From: Rhizodiscina lignyota
Lineage: Eukaryota > Ascomycota > Dothideomycetes > Aulographales > Rhizodiscinaceae
DNA: 64,000 nt
Assembly (NCBI GenBank): GCA_010015805.1
Contig: ML978139.1
Span: 124,001 to 188,000 of the forward strand
Direction of reading: 5' to 3'
Shown: piece after piece, positions 46,946 to 58,234 of the stretch
How positions within the stretch are numbered: the first letter of the stretch is position 1
Layout of the letters: the number at the start of each line of letters is the position of its first letter
Program-made: the position numbers and the translations under genes
Notes under the pieces: model-generated
Told to the model about the DNA's origin: nothing
Seen by the model: only the letters and a program-made list of their open reading frames with translations
Database searches by the model: none

Positions 46946-49900
46946 ATGGCCATCACAAATGGTGTTCCAACACTTCCAGATCCGACCTCCGATCTGTACT
47001 GGTCCGATTTTCGCGGTACTATCCAGCAATTCTTCGCTGCAAATGCCGAAAAGCATCCAGAGAAGCCATGTGTCATCGAGACAGGCCTTAGAGATGGCAC
47101 TGGCAAACGCAGTTTCAATTACCGCCAGATACATGAGGGCAGCAACGTCGTAGCGCAACATCTTACAGCCAACGGCATCCGGAGAGGCGAGGTCGTCATG
47201 ATCTTCGCTCATCGTGGCGTCGATCTGGTTGTTGGCATTATGGGCGTTCTGAAGAGCGGCGCTGCCTTCTCAGTATTGGATCCTGCTTACCCTGCAGACA
47301 GACAGAAGATCTATCTAGAAGTAGCAACTCCGAGAGCTCTGATTACCATCAAGAAAGCTACAGACGACGTTGGACCTATCTCTCCTCTAGTTCGAGAGTT
47401 CTTGGACACTACCAGGGTCAACAATGAGCCACTGCTGAGAACGGAAATTCCAGCCCTCCAATTGCTCGACGACGGGAATCTTCTCGGTGGCAATTTTGAC
47501 GGAAAAGACTGCCTCGAAGGTGCAAGGACATTGAAAGAAAAGATGCCCGACGTTGTACTTGGTCCTGATTCCACACCAACGCTGTCGTTCACGTCAGGCA
47601 GCGAAGGCAAGCCCAAGGGGGTGCTGGGACGTCATTATTCGCTGTGCAAATACTTTCCATGGATGAGCGAAGCCTTTAATCTCGGCCCCGATGATCGTTT
47701 TACAATGCTTTCAGGCATTGCACATGGTAAGGTGCCTAGAGTGAGACAATGCGTCTTCAGCTAGCTAATATATGATTACAGATCCCATCCAGCGTGACAT
47801 ATTCACTCCGCTCTTTCTGGGAGCCTGCCTCCTTGTGCCGTCAATCGAGGATATTCAACATGAGCTACTTGCGGAATGGATGCGCAAGTACCAGGCCACA
47901 GTCACACATCTCACACCTGCCATGGGCCAAATTCTCGTCGGTAAGTTATCGGGGCGTATCCCATTACCATTTGAGATATTAGTCTTACAATCGGGTAGGT
48001 GGCGCAACCGCCAAATTTCCAAGTCTGCATCACGCCTTTTTCGTAGGCGATTTACTCATCAAGCGAGACTGCAGAAAGCTTCAGGAGCTGGCAGAGAATG
48101 TGAGAATAGTTAACATGTATGGTAAGTTTGAAACTCAGGGCAACGATGCCCTCGCTCGCGCTGATCTGCCGGATAGGTACGACTGAGACCCAAAGAGCGG
48201 TTAGCTACTACGAGGTTCCTAGCCGAGCTGAGAACCCAGATTTCTTAAACGGGTTGGGCGACGTCATACCTGCTGGAAAAGGCATGCAGCATGTGCAGCT
48301 TTTGATTGTCGACCGTGACAACATCCAGCGACAATGTGGCGTTGGCGAGAGCGGCGAGATTTACGTCCGAGCTGGAGGTCTTGCTGAAGGGTATCTGGGC
48401 CTGCCAGAACTTAACAAACAGAAATTTGTGCAGAATTGGTTCGTCTCAAATGATACGTGGGTACAGAAAGAAGAGAAGCTCTTTGGCGGCAAGAGACCGA
48501 TCTGGGCACAGGATACCGCAACATGGAAGGGCCCGCGTGACCGGCTTTACCGGAGTGGCGACCTTGGTCGTTACATGCCAGATGGCAATGTTGAAGTCAC
48601 AGGCCGTGTCGACAACCAAGTCAAGATTCGTGGCTTCCGCATTGAGCTTGGTGAGATTGATTCACATCTGTCCCAGCATCCACTTGTGAGAGAAAACATC
48701 ACCATGCTGAAGCGCGACAAATTCGAGGAGCATACTTTAGTGTCGTACTTTGTGCCCGAGATGTCGAGATGGAATCTCTGGCTCAAGGAAACTCACGGCA
48801 AAGAAGATCTCTCCGAAGAAGTGGACATGGTCAGTATGCTGAAGCGATTCCGGCTATTGAGAGATGACATCCGAGCGCACCTCAAGACAAAACTTCCGGA
48901 GTATGCGGTCCCGAGCGTACTTGTTCCACTTAGTCGTTTCCCGCTCAATCCAAACGGTAAGGTCGACAGACCCAAATTACCTTTCCCAGAACCTTGGGAG
49001 CTTTCAGCTGGTGCGCGTAGGCCATCTGAGATAGGCGGAATCTGGACCGAGACTGAAAAGGCTGTTGCACAGATTTGGACCGGCTTGTTGAAGGGCAAGG
49101 AAGTGTCTCAAACGGATTCATTCTTCGACATTGGCGGTCACAGTATTCTGGCGCAGCAAATGTTGCTCGAAGTCCGGAGACGATGGCAGGGCGTGGATGT
49201 ACCTTTGAGAGTACTCTTCAAACACCCAACGGTCCGCGGCTTCGCTCTCGAAATCAATCGTGCACTTGATCCAATTGGCCTTCAGTATGACGAGGAACAA
49301 GATAGCGGCACGTCAGATGAGGACTATGCGGCTGACGCTGCGGAACTTGCGCAGAAACTCCCGCCGACCTTCAAGCCTGCAGATCGACTGACAGGAGAGA
49401 AGGCGACAGTGCTGCTGACAGGAGCAACTGGCTTTTTGGGCTCGTATCTCCTGAGGGATCTAATGAGTCGCAAGGAGGTCAGTAAGGTCATCACACTGGT
49501 GAGGGCGAAAGATACAGCTGCGGCAAAGAAGCGAGTGGTCCTCACCTGTAGCGGATATGGAATATGGAATGAAGAGTGGGAATCGAGGATTGAGTGTATT
49601 ACCGGTGATCTGGCCCAGCCCAAATTAGGAGTAGGAGATGCGGGATGGCAGAGATTGGCATCTGAGGTATCGCTTGTCATCCACAATGGTGCTCGAGGTG
49701 AGACTTTCGTTCATGCAAAGATCTTCTTGACATCGAAGTAGCTCTTTCTCACCTTTCTTAGTCCATTGGGTTGTGCCATATTCAACACTGCGCAAGTCCA
49801 ACGTCTTGAGCACATACGAGGCAATATCACTCTGTGCAATCGGAGTGCCGAAGCGCTTTGTCTTTGTCAGTTCGACCAGTGCACTTGACAACGAGCACTA

Positions 49901-50771
49901 TGTCCAACTCTCCGAAGACAGCATCAAGACCGGTGGTAATGGCGTTCCCGAATCAGATGATCTCTCTGGATCTCGTAAGGGTCTGGCAACAGGATATGGA
50001 CAGTCCAAGTGGGCAAGCGAATACGTGACCAGGAAAGCTGGTGAGAGGGGCCTGCAGGGTTGCATTGTGAGACCTGGTTATGTGACTGGAGATCCGATTT
50101 CCGGTGCAACGAACGAAGACGATTTCCTAGTCCGCTTGCTCAAGGCCTGCGTACAACTCGGCGCTTATCCTGACATTACCAACACAGTCAATATGGTCCC
50201 GGTCACGCATGTGGCTCGACTCGTGGCTGCTTGCGCGTTCAACCCACCAGTCCAACCCCTCGGAGTTGCACAAGTGACGAGTCACCCCCGAATGCATATG
50301 ACTGAGTTCGTTGGGTGCTTGGCATCATTCGGCTACGATGTGAGAGAGGTATCATACGAGGAATGGTGCGAAAAGGTCAGAGCCTTTGTGGCTGATCCGA
50401 AGAAAGAAGAGTTTGCGCTGTAAGTACACGTTTTCCCTTGCTCGTTTCGGAGTATCCGCTTATGCGCTCTTAGCATGCCATTGCTTCACCATGTTACAGC
50501 GGATCTTCCCGCAGATAGCAAAGCGCCAGAGCTCGATGACAGAAACGCTGCCGCCGCCCTAAAGGAAGACGCGAAGTTGACAGGGGAAGATCTAAGCGCT
50601 GGTGCAGCTGTCACACCCAATACTGTTGGGGTCTATGCTGCGTTCCTCGTGGCATTGGGTATCATGCCGCCGCCAACCGGATCTGGGCCGCAGAATCTCC
50701 CAAAGATCGATCTCGGAAAAGCCCAAAAGGAGGCGCTTGCGCAGATCGGCGGAAGAACAGGGACAGCTTAG
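46946..50771 (+). CDS. LYS2: L-2-aminoadipate reductase (adenylation-thiolation-reductase)
   Basis: It reduces alpha-aminoadipate to its semialdehyde in fungal lysine synthesis, after activation by a phosphopantetheinyl transferase. Six exons (46946-47726, 47782-47940, 47999-48121, 48177-49697, 49762-50419, 50474-50771) encode 1179 residues. The adenylation domain shows [18 protein letters not shown] (near 215), [19 protein letters not shown] and [18 protein letters not shown]. The carrier site is [12 protein letters not shown] with S677. The reductase shows [14 protein letters not shown] (near 770), IHNGARVHWVV and the catalytic YGQSK (Y940, K944), and it ends complete with [15 protein letters not shown]. 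Yeast Lys2 has about 1390 residues. Here the protein starts directly at the sequence equivalent to yeast residue 220 ([15 protein letters not shown]), so the N-terminal condensation-like region is absent. A CPC1-type site lies upstream. Confidence 0.95.
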
Positions 50772-50776
50772 TCCAG

Positions 50777-51675
50777 TCAGTACTGATCCAGGATAGAGAT
50801 CAAGGATAGTAATTGTACATGCAATGTATGATAGCTGGCGCTTGACCTTAGGAAAGTTCGATAAGCTGCACAGCTTAGGGGACTTCCACAGAGGAAACCC
50901 TCCTCTTTATCGGGCACGTCGGAGTCTAAGTTTATGTCGGTTTCCGCTTGACTTATAATGATCTTGACGGCATCAGCCTGACCGTAGAAAGCTGCTAGTC
51001 CTAACGGAGTCTCTCTAGTTGATGCCACTTGATCGGTATAAATTTTTGGATCACTAGGAGCAAATTGAGCAGGTGAATGTTTCCGGTCATCGATGCGACG
51101 TGTAGTAAACTGTGCCCTTCATTGTCACAAAGAGCAGCGATGCAGTTAACCAACAGTATCTGATGCCTTGGTTCTTCCCATCCTAAGGAATCTGAATTGC
51201 ATAACCAGGTTGATAAATTAACTAAACAGAAACAGCAGAGTTGAACATGGAATTACAGATTTCGTAGGCGATGAATTGGCCTGTCTACGTTCGAACTAGA
51301 CCCAACCTCATCGTCTCTGTTGGACATAGGCACAGTCCTGAAGGCAGCCGGTAAAGATGCGAAATAAGTCTCGTCGTTGCTATGGCTTGCAAGTCTGGAC
51401 AGTGGGGTGATAAAGGGCTGCGATGCCGCGCAACCACCACCGCTGCTAGCTTTACGCGTCTCGTTTGCGGAACAAGGAAGTTGTTCGTCTTCACACCGAG
51501 TGCATTTCTTCCCAGGCCATTGCCGCGATGTCGGTTCGCACTGTCGTAAGTTATTCTCAGTGTTCAGGAACTTTCCCCAGGCACCGCTCACCCGTTTCTT
51601 GTCCCTCCTGCAGTAGAAGCACTTGCTATAGTTCAGCTTGCGTTTCTTTTTGGCCCGTAAGGCTGATTCATCCAT
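50777..51675 (-). pseudogene. Cysteine-cluster / ankyrin protein, probably frame-broken
   Basis: The first part (51675-51253, 140 codons) has a lysine-rich start and a cysteine cluster CFYCRRDKKR...CEPTSRQWPGKKCTRCEDEQLPC, loosely like a fungal Zn2Cys6 domain. Downstream on the same strand are two ankyrin-like repeats: EGHSLLHVASMTGNIHLLNL at about 51130-51070, and RETPLGLAAFYGQADAVKII at about 51020-50960. The repeats lie in different frames with only about 15 residues between them, too close for an intron, so a one-base loss near 51060 is likely. The link from the cysteine part also fails in frame with the visible splice sites. It ends about 5 bp from the LYS2 stop, on the opposite strand. 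An intact gene with unusual splicing or an assembly error remains possible. Confidence 0.45.
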
Positions 51676-51944
51676 ATCCTCGAACCAAGAATACGTGATA
51701 CTCTGTGGTCTTCGAATTACGGAGGTAGGAAACGTTCATTGAAAAGGAAACGAAGACATCTTCTTTGACATGCAGGGGTATCCGCTGGATTGCTTCGCCG
51801 ACTCACGCACTATTCGCACATCGTCTTATAGGACCTTTGCTGAGCAGCTGAACGTGGGTACACATGCAAACCCGCCAATGATGATGCCTTGCGGTCATGT
51901 TATTCTCTAGGAGAGTCTAGCGAACGCCAGTAAGGGGGCGAGAT

Positions 51945-52465
51945 TCAAGTGCCCATACTGCCCGAGCGAGAGCTATCCAAGAGATGCCCGGAAAGTGTTC
52001 TTGGCCTGATCTCAAGCTCAGCTTTCTCAGCCATCCGCTTTGGACAGATGTAAAATTTTGCGGAGCATTCTTCAAGCCAAAACTTCTTGAACAGGTTCAG
52101 TAGATGGCTTTTCACTAGCAGGCATCTGAACCGACGCGGGCTCCTTGTGTCCTCCAATGATCGATCACTCAGCTCGTGGGTGTAGTGCGATGTAAGGTTC
52201 CGAAGCAATGCTTTTATTGGGGTGCAACTTGTATCACTGTACAGTACTTGGAGCGAAGTGTATCACGTGTATATAGCAAATCACCATAGTCCAGGCCGAT
52301 TGCGCAGCGAATCTCATGCGGGAATATGCTGAGTGGGTCGAGGCCACGAAGGGCTGCAGGCCATTTGTATGCCTGGATGGCGCTCATATGCACGACGCCG
52401 ACAAAATTACGAGCCGCATCCGAATTGCAGCCTCGCCCTGAACGGCCCAGTGTGCAAAGTTCCAT
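51945..52465 (-). pseudogene. Possible frame-shifted remnant of an unknown gene
   Basis: Two adjacent minus-strand frames (52465-52214 and 52208-51945) both read like ordinary protein. They would continue into each other after a one- or two-base shift near 52215, where ...TVIQVAP runs into KALLRNLTSHYTHEL. Neither half is recognised. It may be a decayed gene or chance. Confidence 0.3.
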
Positions 52466-52671
52466 ACGAGGGAGACATTCAGATCAAAATTAAGCCAATG
52501 ATGAATGTAAGGCTGCATGTTTCAGTCAATCGCTTTTTTCAAGGCGGTTTTGATCCGCTCAGGTGGATTTTCTATATATTATTTGTCTCCGCTGCCTGCA
52601 AGCACTCTGCGACACATCTGCTTTCCTGATATCCCCATTCTTCTCGGATATCCCTCTCTTCTCGCTTCATC

Positions 52672-53106
52672 ATGAAACTATCGTCCGATACTTTAGTGGC
52701 TCTCATTCTCGGTGTTCCAGCCCTCATTACCCAAGTCCTGGGTACGTGGTTGACTTTTCTTGCCTGGCGGGAGGCTCGCCGTCTTCGGCGTCACCAGAGA
52801 GGTAGGAACATAGCCTAAATTATGATCCTGTCATTCCACTGATGCTTAGAGCGTAGCTATCGACTCGGAGAGGATAGATTTCGAGGCGCTATGCCACGAA
52901 CATCCTCCTCGCGATCTGGACGTGTCGTCGAAGCCATCAGGTTCATCCTCCACTCTACGACCTCGTCCTGGTTCAACTTCGACACCCTCGCTATGCCATC
53001 CACCATACCGTCTTACAACCCATCACTGCAGATGAAGATGCTGAACTCGTCCGACATGGTACTAACGTCTGGTGGTCATGCTGTCTCCCAAGCTGACTTA
53101 AGATAG
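52672..53106 (+). CDS. Small single-pass membrane protein, unknown
   Basis: Two exons (52672-52801, 52850-53106) encode 128 residues. The N-terminus LVALILGVPALITQVLGTWL is a membrane span followed by the basic helix REARRLRRHQR, an arrangement seen in short fungal membrane proteins. The intron (GTAGGA...GCTTAG) joins G|AG in frame to ERSYRLGEDRFRG. The C-terminal 80 residues are serine-rich and have no recognised domain. A second frame in exon 2 is also open, so the C-terminus is uncertain. I assign no function. Confidence 0.45.
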
Positions 53107-53856
53107 GCAGTCTCAGTGCCGACAACGGGCCAAATACCCCATCGCCAATGCTTGCATAGCAATGACCCAGAACAACCTATGTTGCCGTATTGTACGAACC
53201 GGAAAATCCTTGGCAAGACAACTTCGATGGCCTCTGCCACGGTCTCAGAGAGTGGGGACGACACGGGGAATACTAAAGAAGCTGATCCAGGTAGAGAGTC
53301 CTTTGAGTGTGCAAGGCAGGACTAATAGTAAAAGTATATGAAGTACGAAGATGGAAAGTGTGATGAGCTCAGTGATAGACGGACCCTAAATGGAATGAAA
53401 CAACAGCTGTCGATCATACTTACCAAGTGCCAAACCGAAGCCTGTGCATTCAAGCTCTGTGTAACAAAAGGTTGTCAGAGAGGAGGTCGGCCGAGGCCAA
53501 GGACTGAAGCTATATGTATGCTTATTAACATTTACCTGTTCGGCTTACATACTGCGGAGCCCAGGCTGCTGACCATCACGTGACAAGCCATACCTCATCT
53601 CGCAAAGTCATGAAGAGTATGTAAGCTTGAACGCGTCCATGCTATGAATGGCAAACGCGTTTCCACTTCTCAGGTCATTCAAATGGGAGCCGCATGCGGC
53701 GGCCGTCGGTAAGGCGGATGGCTTCGAACAAACATCGGTCGAAGTGTGGAACCGTGGAAGTATAAATCGACTGCGATGTACGTCCAAGTGACGACTGCGG
53801 GTTTCAATATCGTCTCTTTGTATTAGAAATTCCTCGTTGCATATTTATCGGAAACC
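53107..53856. other. Intergenic region
   Basis: There is no recognisable gene. The longest frame has 81 codons (53338-53583). The right end is the promoter of the crotonase gene. Confidence 0.45.
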
Positions 53857-54746
53857 ATGGGATATGGTACGCTTCGGACGTCCCAAACAGGCGCGGTGCT
53901 TCGCGCTGTCCTTGATGCGAACGACATCAATGTCATCACGTGGCAATTGATGATGGACCTGAATGAGCTTCTGGATAAGCTGGCGAACGATGAGACGGTG
54001 AAGATTGTCGTTTTCGAGAGTGCGGTCAAAGACTTCTTCTCCGCGCATTTAGATCTTCGACCGGATGCCGGTACGTCTTGAACGCGTTATGTCCTGAGTT
54101 AATGATTAGCGATCCCAAATGGCTGAGACCAATCGTAGAGTCCAAGATGCCGCCGATGCATCCCGACTACCCGAATCTCATCTACTTCATGGGTCTGATG
54201 CAGAAGTTGTCGACGGTGCCAGTGGTAACGATCGCTTTGGTAGAAGGCCGCGCTCGGGCAGGAGGTCTTGATTTTATGATGGCTTGCGACATGCGCTTTG
54301 GCGTGAAAGATCGTGCAATCGTAGCACCCATTGAGGCTAGAGTCAGTCTAATGTCTGCAAGTATCCCGGCATTCATCAACCACATGGGTCTTGGTCGCGC
54401 GTCAGAGTGGTTCTACAGTGGCCACGACATGGACGCCGAGGCTGCGGAGAAGTATGGGATCCTGAACAGGAGCTTTGCGACGTCCAAGGAGGCGAAGGAT
54501 TATGTCGATGGGTACTGTGCGACGGTTGGAAAGCTGCCCCGCCACAACCTGCGGGAGATGAAGCAGTATGTCGCCAAGAGGATGTATCCATTGGGCAGCA
54601 TGGAAGAGATCAACAATCGTTTCGTCAGCCTGCTGCAGAGCGAAGAGACGGCCAAACTGATCCCTAAGCTTATGGAGCTGGCGCCATCAGGCTATGGCGA
54701 GGAGGAGCTTAACTTGAGCGAAGTGCTGATGAAAGCGCACGAATGA
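53857..54746 (+). CDS. Enoyl-CoA hydratase/isomerase (crotonase) family protein
   Basis: Two exons (53857-54070, 54139-54746) encode 273 residues, a usual size for the fold. The CoA-binding start is seen as VITWQLMMDLNELLDKLAN and VKIVVFESAVKDFFSAHLDL. The core GRARAGGLDFMMACDMRFG corresponds to the region forming the oxyanion hole. The intron 54071-54138 (GTACGT...CGTAG) was chosen because it restores frame with canonical ends. A shorter intron ending at 54109 would need a non-consensus donor. Catalytic glutamates of true hydratases are not obvious (IEARVSLMSASIPAF where E-x-x-x-G is expected), so the reaction is uncertain and may not be beta-oxidation. Confidence 0.78.
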
Positions 54747-55601
54747 GTCGGGCGTGATGCTGTGGGAGCAAGGTGTCTTGAGTTACCACGAACTCATGAA
54801 GGTTCATCGGAAAGAATGAGAGTGCCGTTGATCAGATACCCCTCATATCGTCGTAGCTGAAAGAGTACTTCCTGCACGTGGTCAGATTTTGCGCAGTGAT
54901 CTCGCAGACTCCACCGAAGATCTCTCCACAGATGCGCGTGTGGGCGCGGTTCCAGAACATGCAAAACGGCCGCATCGTCGATCCAAACAAGAGGAGAACA
55001 CGTCGCGTCCTCGCAACATTGCTGCTGCTGCTTGTTCGCACGACGACACAGAGCATCGAGCGTCATCTCGCGACCAGCTGCTGATAAAGTGGCCGGTCGC
55101 ACTCCGGGCGCGTTCCCACCTGTGAGAGGAGGGCACAATGGCCGGAGCTCACCCCGGCGGACGGTCTGGGCCATCCACCAAAAAGCTGCAGCGGGTAAAT
55201 GCAGGCGGGCCTGCCCTCCAATGGCGGACGCGAATTTTGCTTGCGCCACCATCAGTTTGCGATGCTAGCCATATGGGCAATTCCCGATGCTACCACATCT
55301 CGATTTCTTTTCAAGGCGACGACATTGCGCCTCCTCGAGCGGGCGTGATCGGCGCGCTGCGTGGGTGCTCGTCACAGTGATTAGAGTGATTGAGCACGTG
55401 TGTCTCCCTCCGCCTGGCGTCCGTCTGGCTAGTCTACCATACGGCGTTTGTCTTAACTCGTCTTAACTCGTCGCGCTGCAGTTTTCTCACACCACTAAGC
55501 GCACACTGCGGATCAGCAGCACGTGCGAACGTTTATAGCACGCTCGACACCGGCCACTCCGCAACAGTGGATTGACAACCGCAAGACGACAATTCTAAAG
55601 T
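54747..55601. other. Intergenic region
   Basis: Overlapping frames occur on both strands. The longest is 152 codons (minus, 55252-54794). Another minus frame ends with a cysteine-containing stretch, ICGEIFGGVCEITAQNLTTC, that looks somewhat protein-like but has no start or signal peptide I can support. A direct repeat GTCTTAACTC x2 lies near 55450-55469, in the upstream region of the F-box gene. Confidence 0.4.
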
Positions 55602-57107
55602 ATGGGCGACCTTCAGGTTCCATCGTCCGACAGCTCGAGCAGTCCGAGCTCCACTCAACTCGGCTCGACAGCGGCCACCACGCCGGTCAGAGTCGCCTCC
55701 TTGCCGGTAGTGCTCTCGAGCCTTGCGCTGCCTCCAAAACAACACGCGAACCCCACTTTCAGCAGCCTCCCAGACGAACTTGTCGATCAAATTTTCTCGT
55801 ATGTCGAAGCGCCGCCGCACGATGATGGGACGCCGTCTCTCAAGTCTCAACCCGACTTCTGGTCGCTTTGCTTGGTGAATAAGCAATGCCAGAGAGCAGC
55901 AACTCCCTACCTCTACGCCTGCTTCGAGCACGAGCTCTACAAGGACCCGCAACACCTCCACCTCTTCCTGCGCAACATCATCCACGATGCCAAACTCGCG
56001 AGTTACGTGCAGTACATCTCGCTCAAGGACCAAGAATCGTGCGGCCTCTTCCAGAACATGCGCATGTGGCGTGAATGGGCCTCGACATTCTACCGACCAG
56101 CGCTCGCGGACGAAGATCGCCAGCTGTTCCTTGAGGCGGCACGCGACCTGCAGCTTCAGCGCGTCGATGCGCTCGACACCATCGCTGAGAAGGAGGAAGC
56201 TCAGGCAGCACTGCTATTGAGCCGCACAACCGACGTGACGCAGTTACGCATGACGATTCCGAACCTTGGCAAGAACCGGCTGCTGCTGGAGATTCTGAAG
56301 GAGACGACGGACCGCGGGACGGCGCTGCAGAAGCTGAGCAAGTTTACAGGGATATACTATAACTTTGACGGCGATATCGACGGAGGCTTCGAGCTCAAGC
56401 CGATTTCGAGCCTATTTCGCCTCCCGGCAATCCAGAGGATCAATGGCGTCGCATGCCTAGAGCCCGAGGATGATGCGTTCAAGGGTTTTGATTGCCCAGA
56501 AGGAACGAGCACGGTGAGGGAAATCGATTTCCGACGGAGCTCGGTTTGTCCAAAGGCGATGAGCTTGATGGTTGGAGCGTGCCGGGCATTGAGGAGCTTC
56601 TACTGCGACTGGGGAGGCCACACGGTCGGTTGGAGCGAAATCAACTTTCCAACTGTTGGAGCGGCGCTGAGGAAGCAAGAGAAGAGCCTGGAGAGCCTGA
56701 CGCTCGATGTGCGGAAGCACTATGACGTATGGCCGGAGAACGAGGATGTCTTGATACCTCCGCTGGGATCCTTTGTCGGCTTTGAACGACTGAGGTACAT
56801 CGAGGCGCCTGCCGCCGCATTAATAGGCTGGGATGAGGGACATGTTGATGGATTCCCATTGCTGCACGAGATCCTGCCGTTTTCGATCGAGAAACTGGTT
56901 ATCAATCAGTGGTCACCCGGCATCATCGAGCATCTGGAGAAGATGGCGGAGCTGTGTGCAGCAATGTTCCCGCTCCTGAAGGAGATGGCGCTTCATAGCG
57001 CGCCCCACGATGCTGACGAGAGGAAGATGCAAGAGTTGTATGACAAGAACGGAGCGGAGGTGAGGATACGCTTCAAAGACGGTGAGGAGGTGGATCACTT
57101 TGCATGA
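55602..57107 (+). CDS. F-box domain protein
   Basis: This single exon encodes 501 residues. After a serine-rich leader, the F-box helix FSSLPDELVDQIFSYVEAP is followed by FWSLCLVNKQCQRAATPYLY, the standard fungal F-box arrangement. It would bind Skp1 and serve as the substrate receptor of an SCF ubiquitin ligase. The rest is a leucine-rich but irregular region with repeats such as KSLESLTLDVRKHYDVWPE and FERLRYIEAPAAALIGW, typical of degenerate LRR tails in fungal F-box proteins. There is no paralogue nearby. The substrate is unknown. The ATG sits right after the leader, and upstream frames are not family-like. Confidence 0.82.
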   Translation: MGDLQVPSSDSSSSPSSTQLGSTAATTPVRVASLPVVLSSLALPPKQHANPTFSSLPDELVDQIFSYVEAPPHDDGTPSLKSQPDFWSLCLVNKQCQRAATPYLYACFEHELYKDPQHLHLFLRNIIHDAKLASYVQYISLKDQESCGLFQNMRMWREWASTFYRPALADEDRQLFLEAARDLQLQRVDALDTIAEKEEAQAALLLSRTTDVTQLRMTIPNLGKNRLLLEILKETTDRGTALQKLSKFTGIYYNFDGDIDGGFELKPISSLFRLPAIQRINGVACLEPEDDAFKGFDCPEGTSTVREIDFRRSSVCPKAMSLMVGACRALRSFYCDWGGHTVGWSEINFPTVGAALRKQEKSLESLTLDVRKHYDVWPENEDVLIPPLGSFVGFERLRYIEAPAAALIGWDEGHVDGFPLLHEILPFSIEKLVINQWSPGIIEHLEKMAELCAAMFPLLKEMALHSAPHDADERKMQELYDKNGAEVRIRFKDGEEVDHFA

Positions 57108-58234
57108 TAAGTCGATGACGGCACCACTGGCAACTACTAGGATCAGTTTGTAATCTGGCCTCGAGCCTCTTCTTTGGTTTCTCTTGCTTTCTAGCTTGCT
57201 GTCGTGCGCTTTAAGCGCCATGCCCAAGCTGCGTTGTGGTGGCAGGGAGGATGTCACGAAAAGAAGAAATATAAATTTGAATTTGTCGGCGTCGATCTCC
57301 CGCATGGCTTGAGCTTCCGATAGGGCCAGGGCGATGACGACTTGTGCCTTGTATTTGTGCTGATGGTGAGATTCAGATTACCGAACTTGATTCCATTGTT
57401 TGCGACGCAAGGAGCGCAGTGCGAAGAATGCTATTATGGCAGGAGGAGGCAGTCTCCTGCTCCTTGCATTGCGGGCATCCAGACACCCTCAGGCTGACTC
57501 GTGGGGTTCGGGTATGTACACATGCAGGGGCACTCGCAGCGCAAAGAGCGTTTCGGCCGGCGTGCAATTGGCCGCGCTTGTGGGAAGTGCCCAATAGGCC
57601 AGCGCGACCTCCTTGCCTATAGCCTTGGTATATTATTCCGCGCATGTGTGAGCGCATCTGGCAGGAGGCGCACTGCGATTGCCAATACTGTACGGAGTAA
57701 TGCCAAATACACGGACGGCAGGCGCAGGTCATTTCCAGATGCACGCCAGGCGCGCCTTCCTCTTCCTGTGGCGCCGCGGCGGCATTGGCCAATGGCACGC
57801 GGGCCTGGCGCGGCAGTGTGGCTTGATCGCCGCTAAGGCATGTCCCTTGCACGCCATGCCTGCGCGCCCAAGCTTGCCCGCAACTTCCCCTGCTCCCCTT
57901 TTTCGAAAGAGTCTCATCTTGATCTGCGACGTCCACCTCTGCTCTGCATCTTCTTTGCTTTGCTCCCACACCAGCACCACGCGGCCCTCTGCTATTTGCT
58001 CGTCGCCCGCTCCTGCCGCTAGCCTTGCCCGTAGCCGCCCGCCCGCCCACCAATTCCCACGCCGTCGACACGCGACGACGCGTTTGCGCTGCGCAACGGC
58101 GCGAACACTAAGGCGGCAGACAGTTCAGGACAAGCCGTCAGCGCGCCCAATTTCCGGACTTCTGACAACATGCGACGGGTCAGCTTTTCTTCAGCCTAAT
58201 CTTACCTTTCTCCTGACCATTCGGACCGTGAGAG
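57108..58234. promoter_or_regulatory. Upstream region of the Sec7-PH gene
   Basis: This 1.1-kb GC-rich gap has long frames on both strands (232 codons minus, 213 codons plus). They overlap each other and are arginine/alanine-rich, typical of chance frames in GC-rich DNA. Several CCAAT or ATTGG strings occur, including a palindromic pair at 57784-57793. Confidence 0.45.
57784..57793. promoter_or_regulatory. Palindromic CCAAT pair (ATTGGCCAAT)
   Basis: Inverted CCAAT boxes overlap exactly to form a 10-bp palindrome about 440 bp before the Sec7-PH start. CCAAT is the binding site of the fungal HAP/CBC complex. Use in vivo is inferred. Confidence 0.4.

Noticed and set aside
46946-50771. Reading the A-T-R protein as a nonribosomal peptide or polyketide-type reductase
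   Set aside because: The signatures ([34 protein letters not shown]) are specific to aminoadipate reductase, and a CPC1 site precedes it; no tailoring or transporter genes are adjacent.
54071-54109. Shorter intron (ending at 54109) in the crotonase gene
   Set aside because: With the canonical GTACGT donor it breaks the frame; it would need a non-consensus GTCTTG donor. The 68-nt alternative is canonical at both ends.
54794-55252. 152-codon minus frame and an overlapping cysteine-containing frame
   Set aside because: Considered as a small secreted protein, but there is no signal peptide and no supported start.
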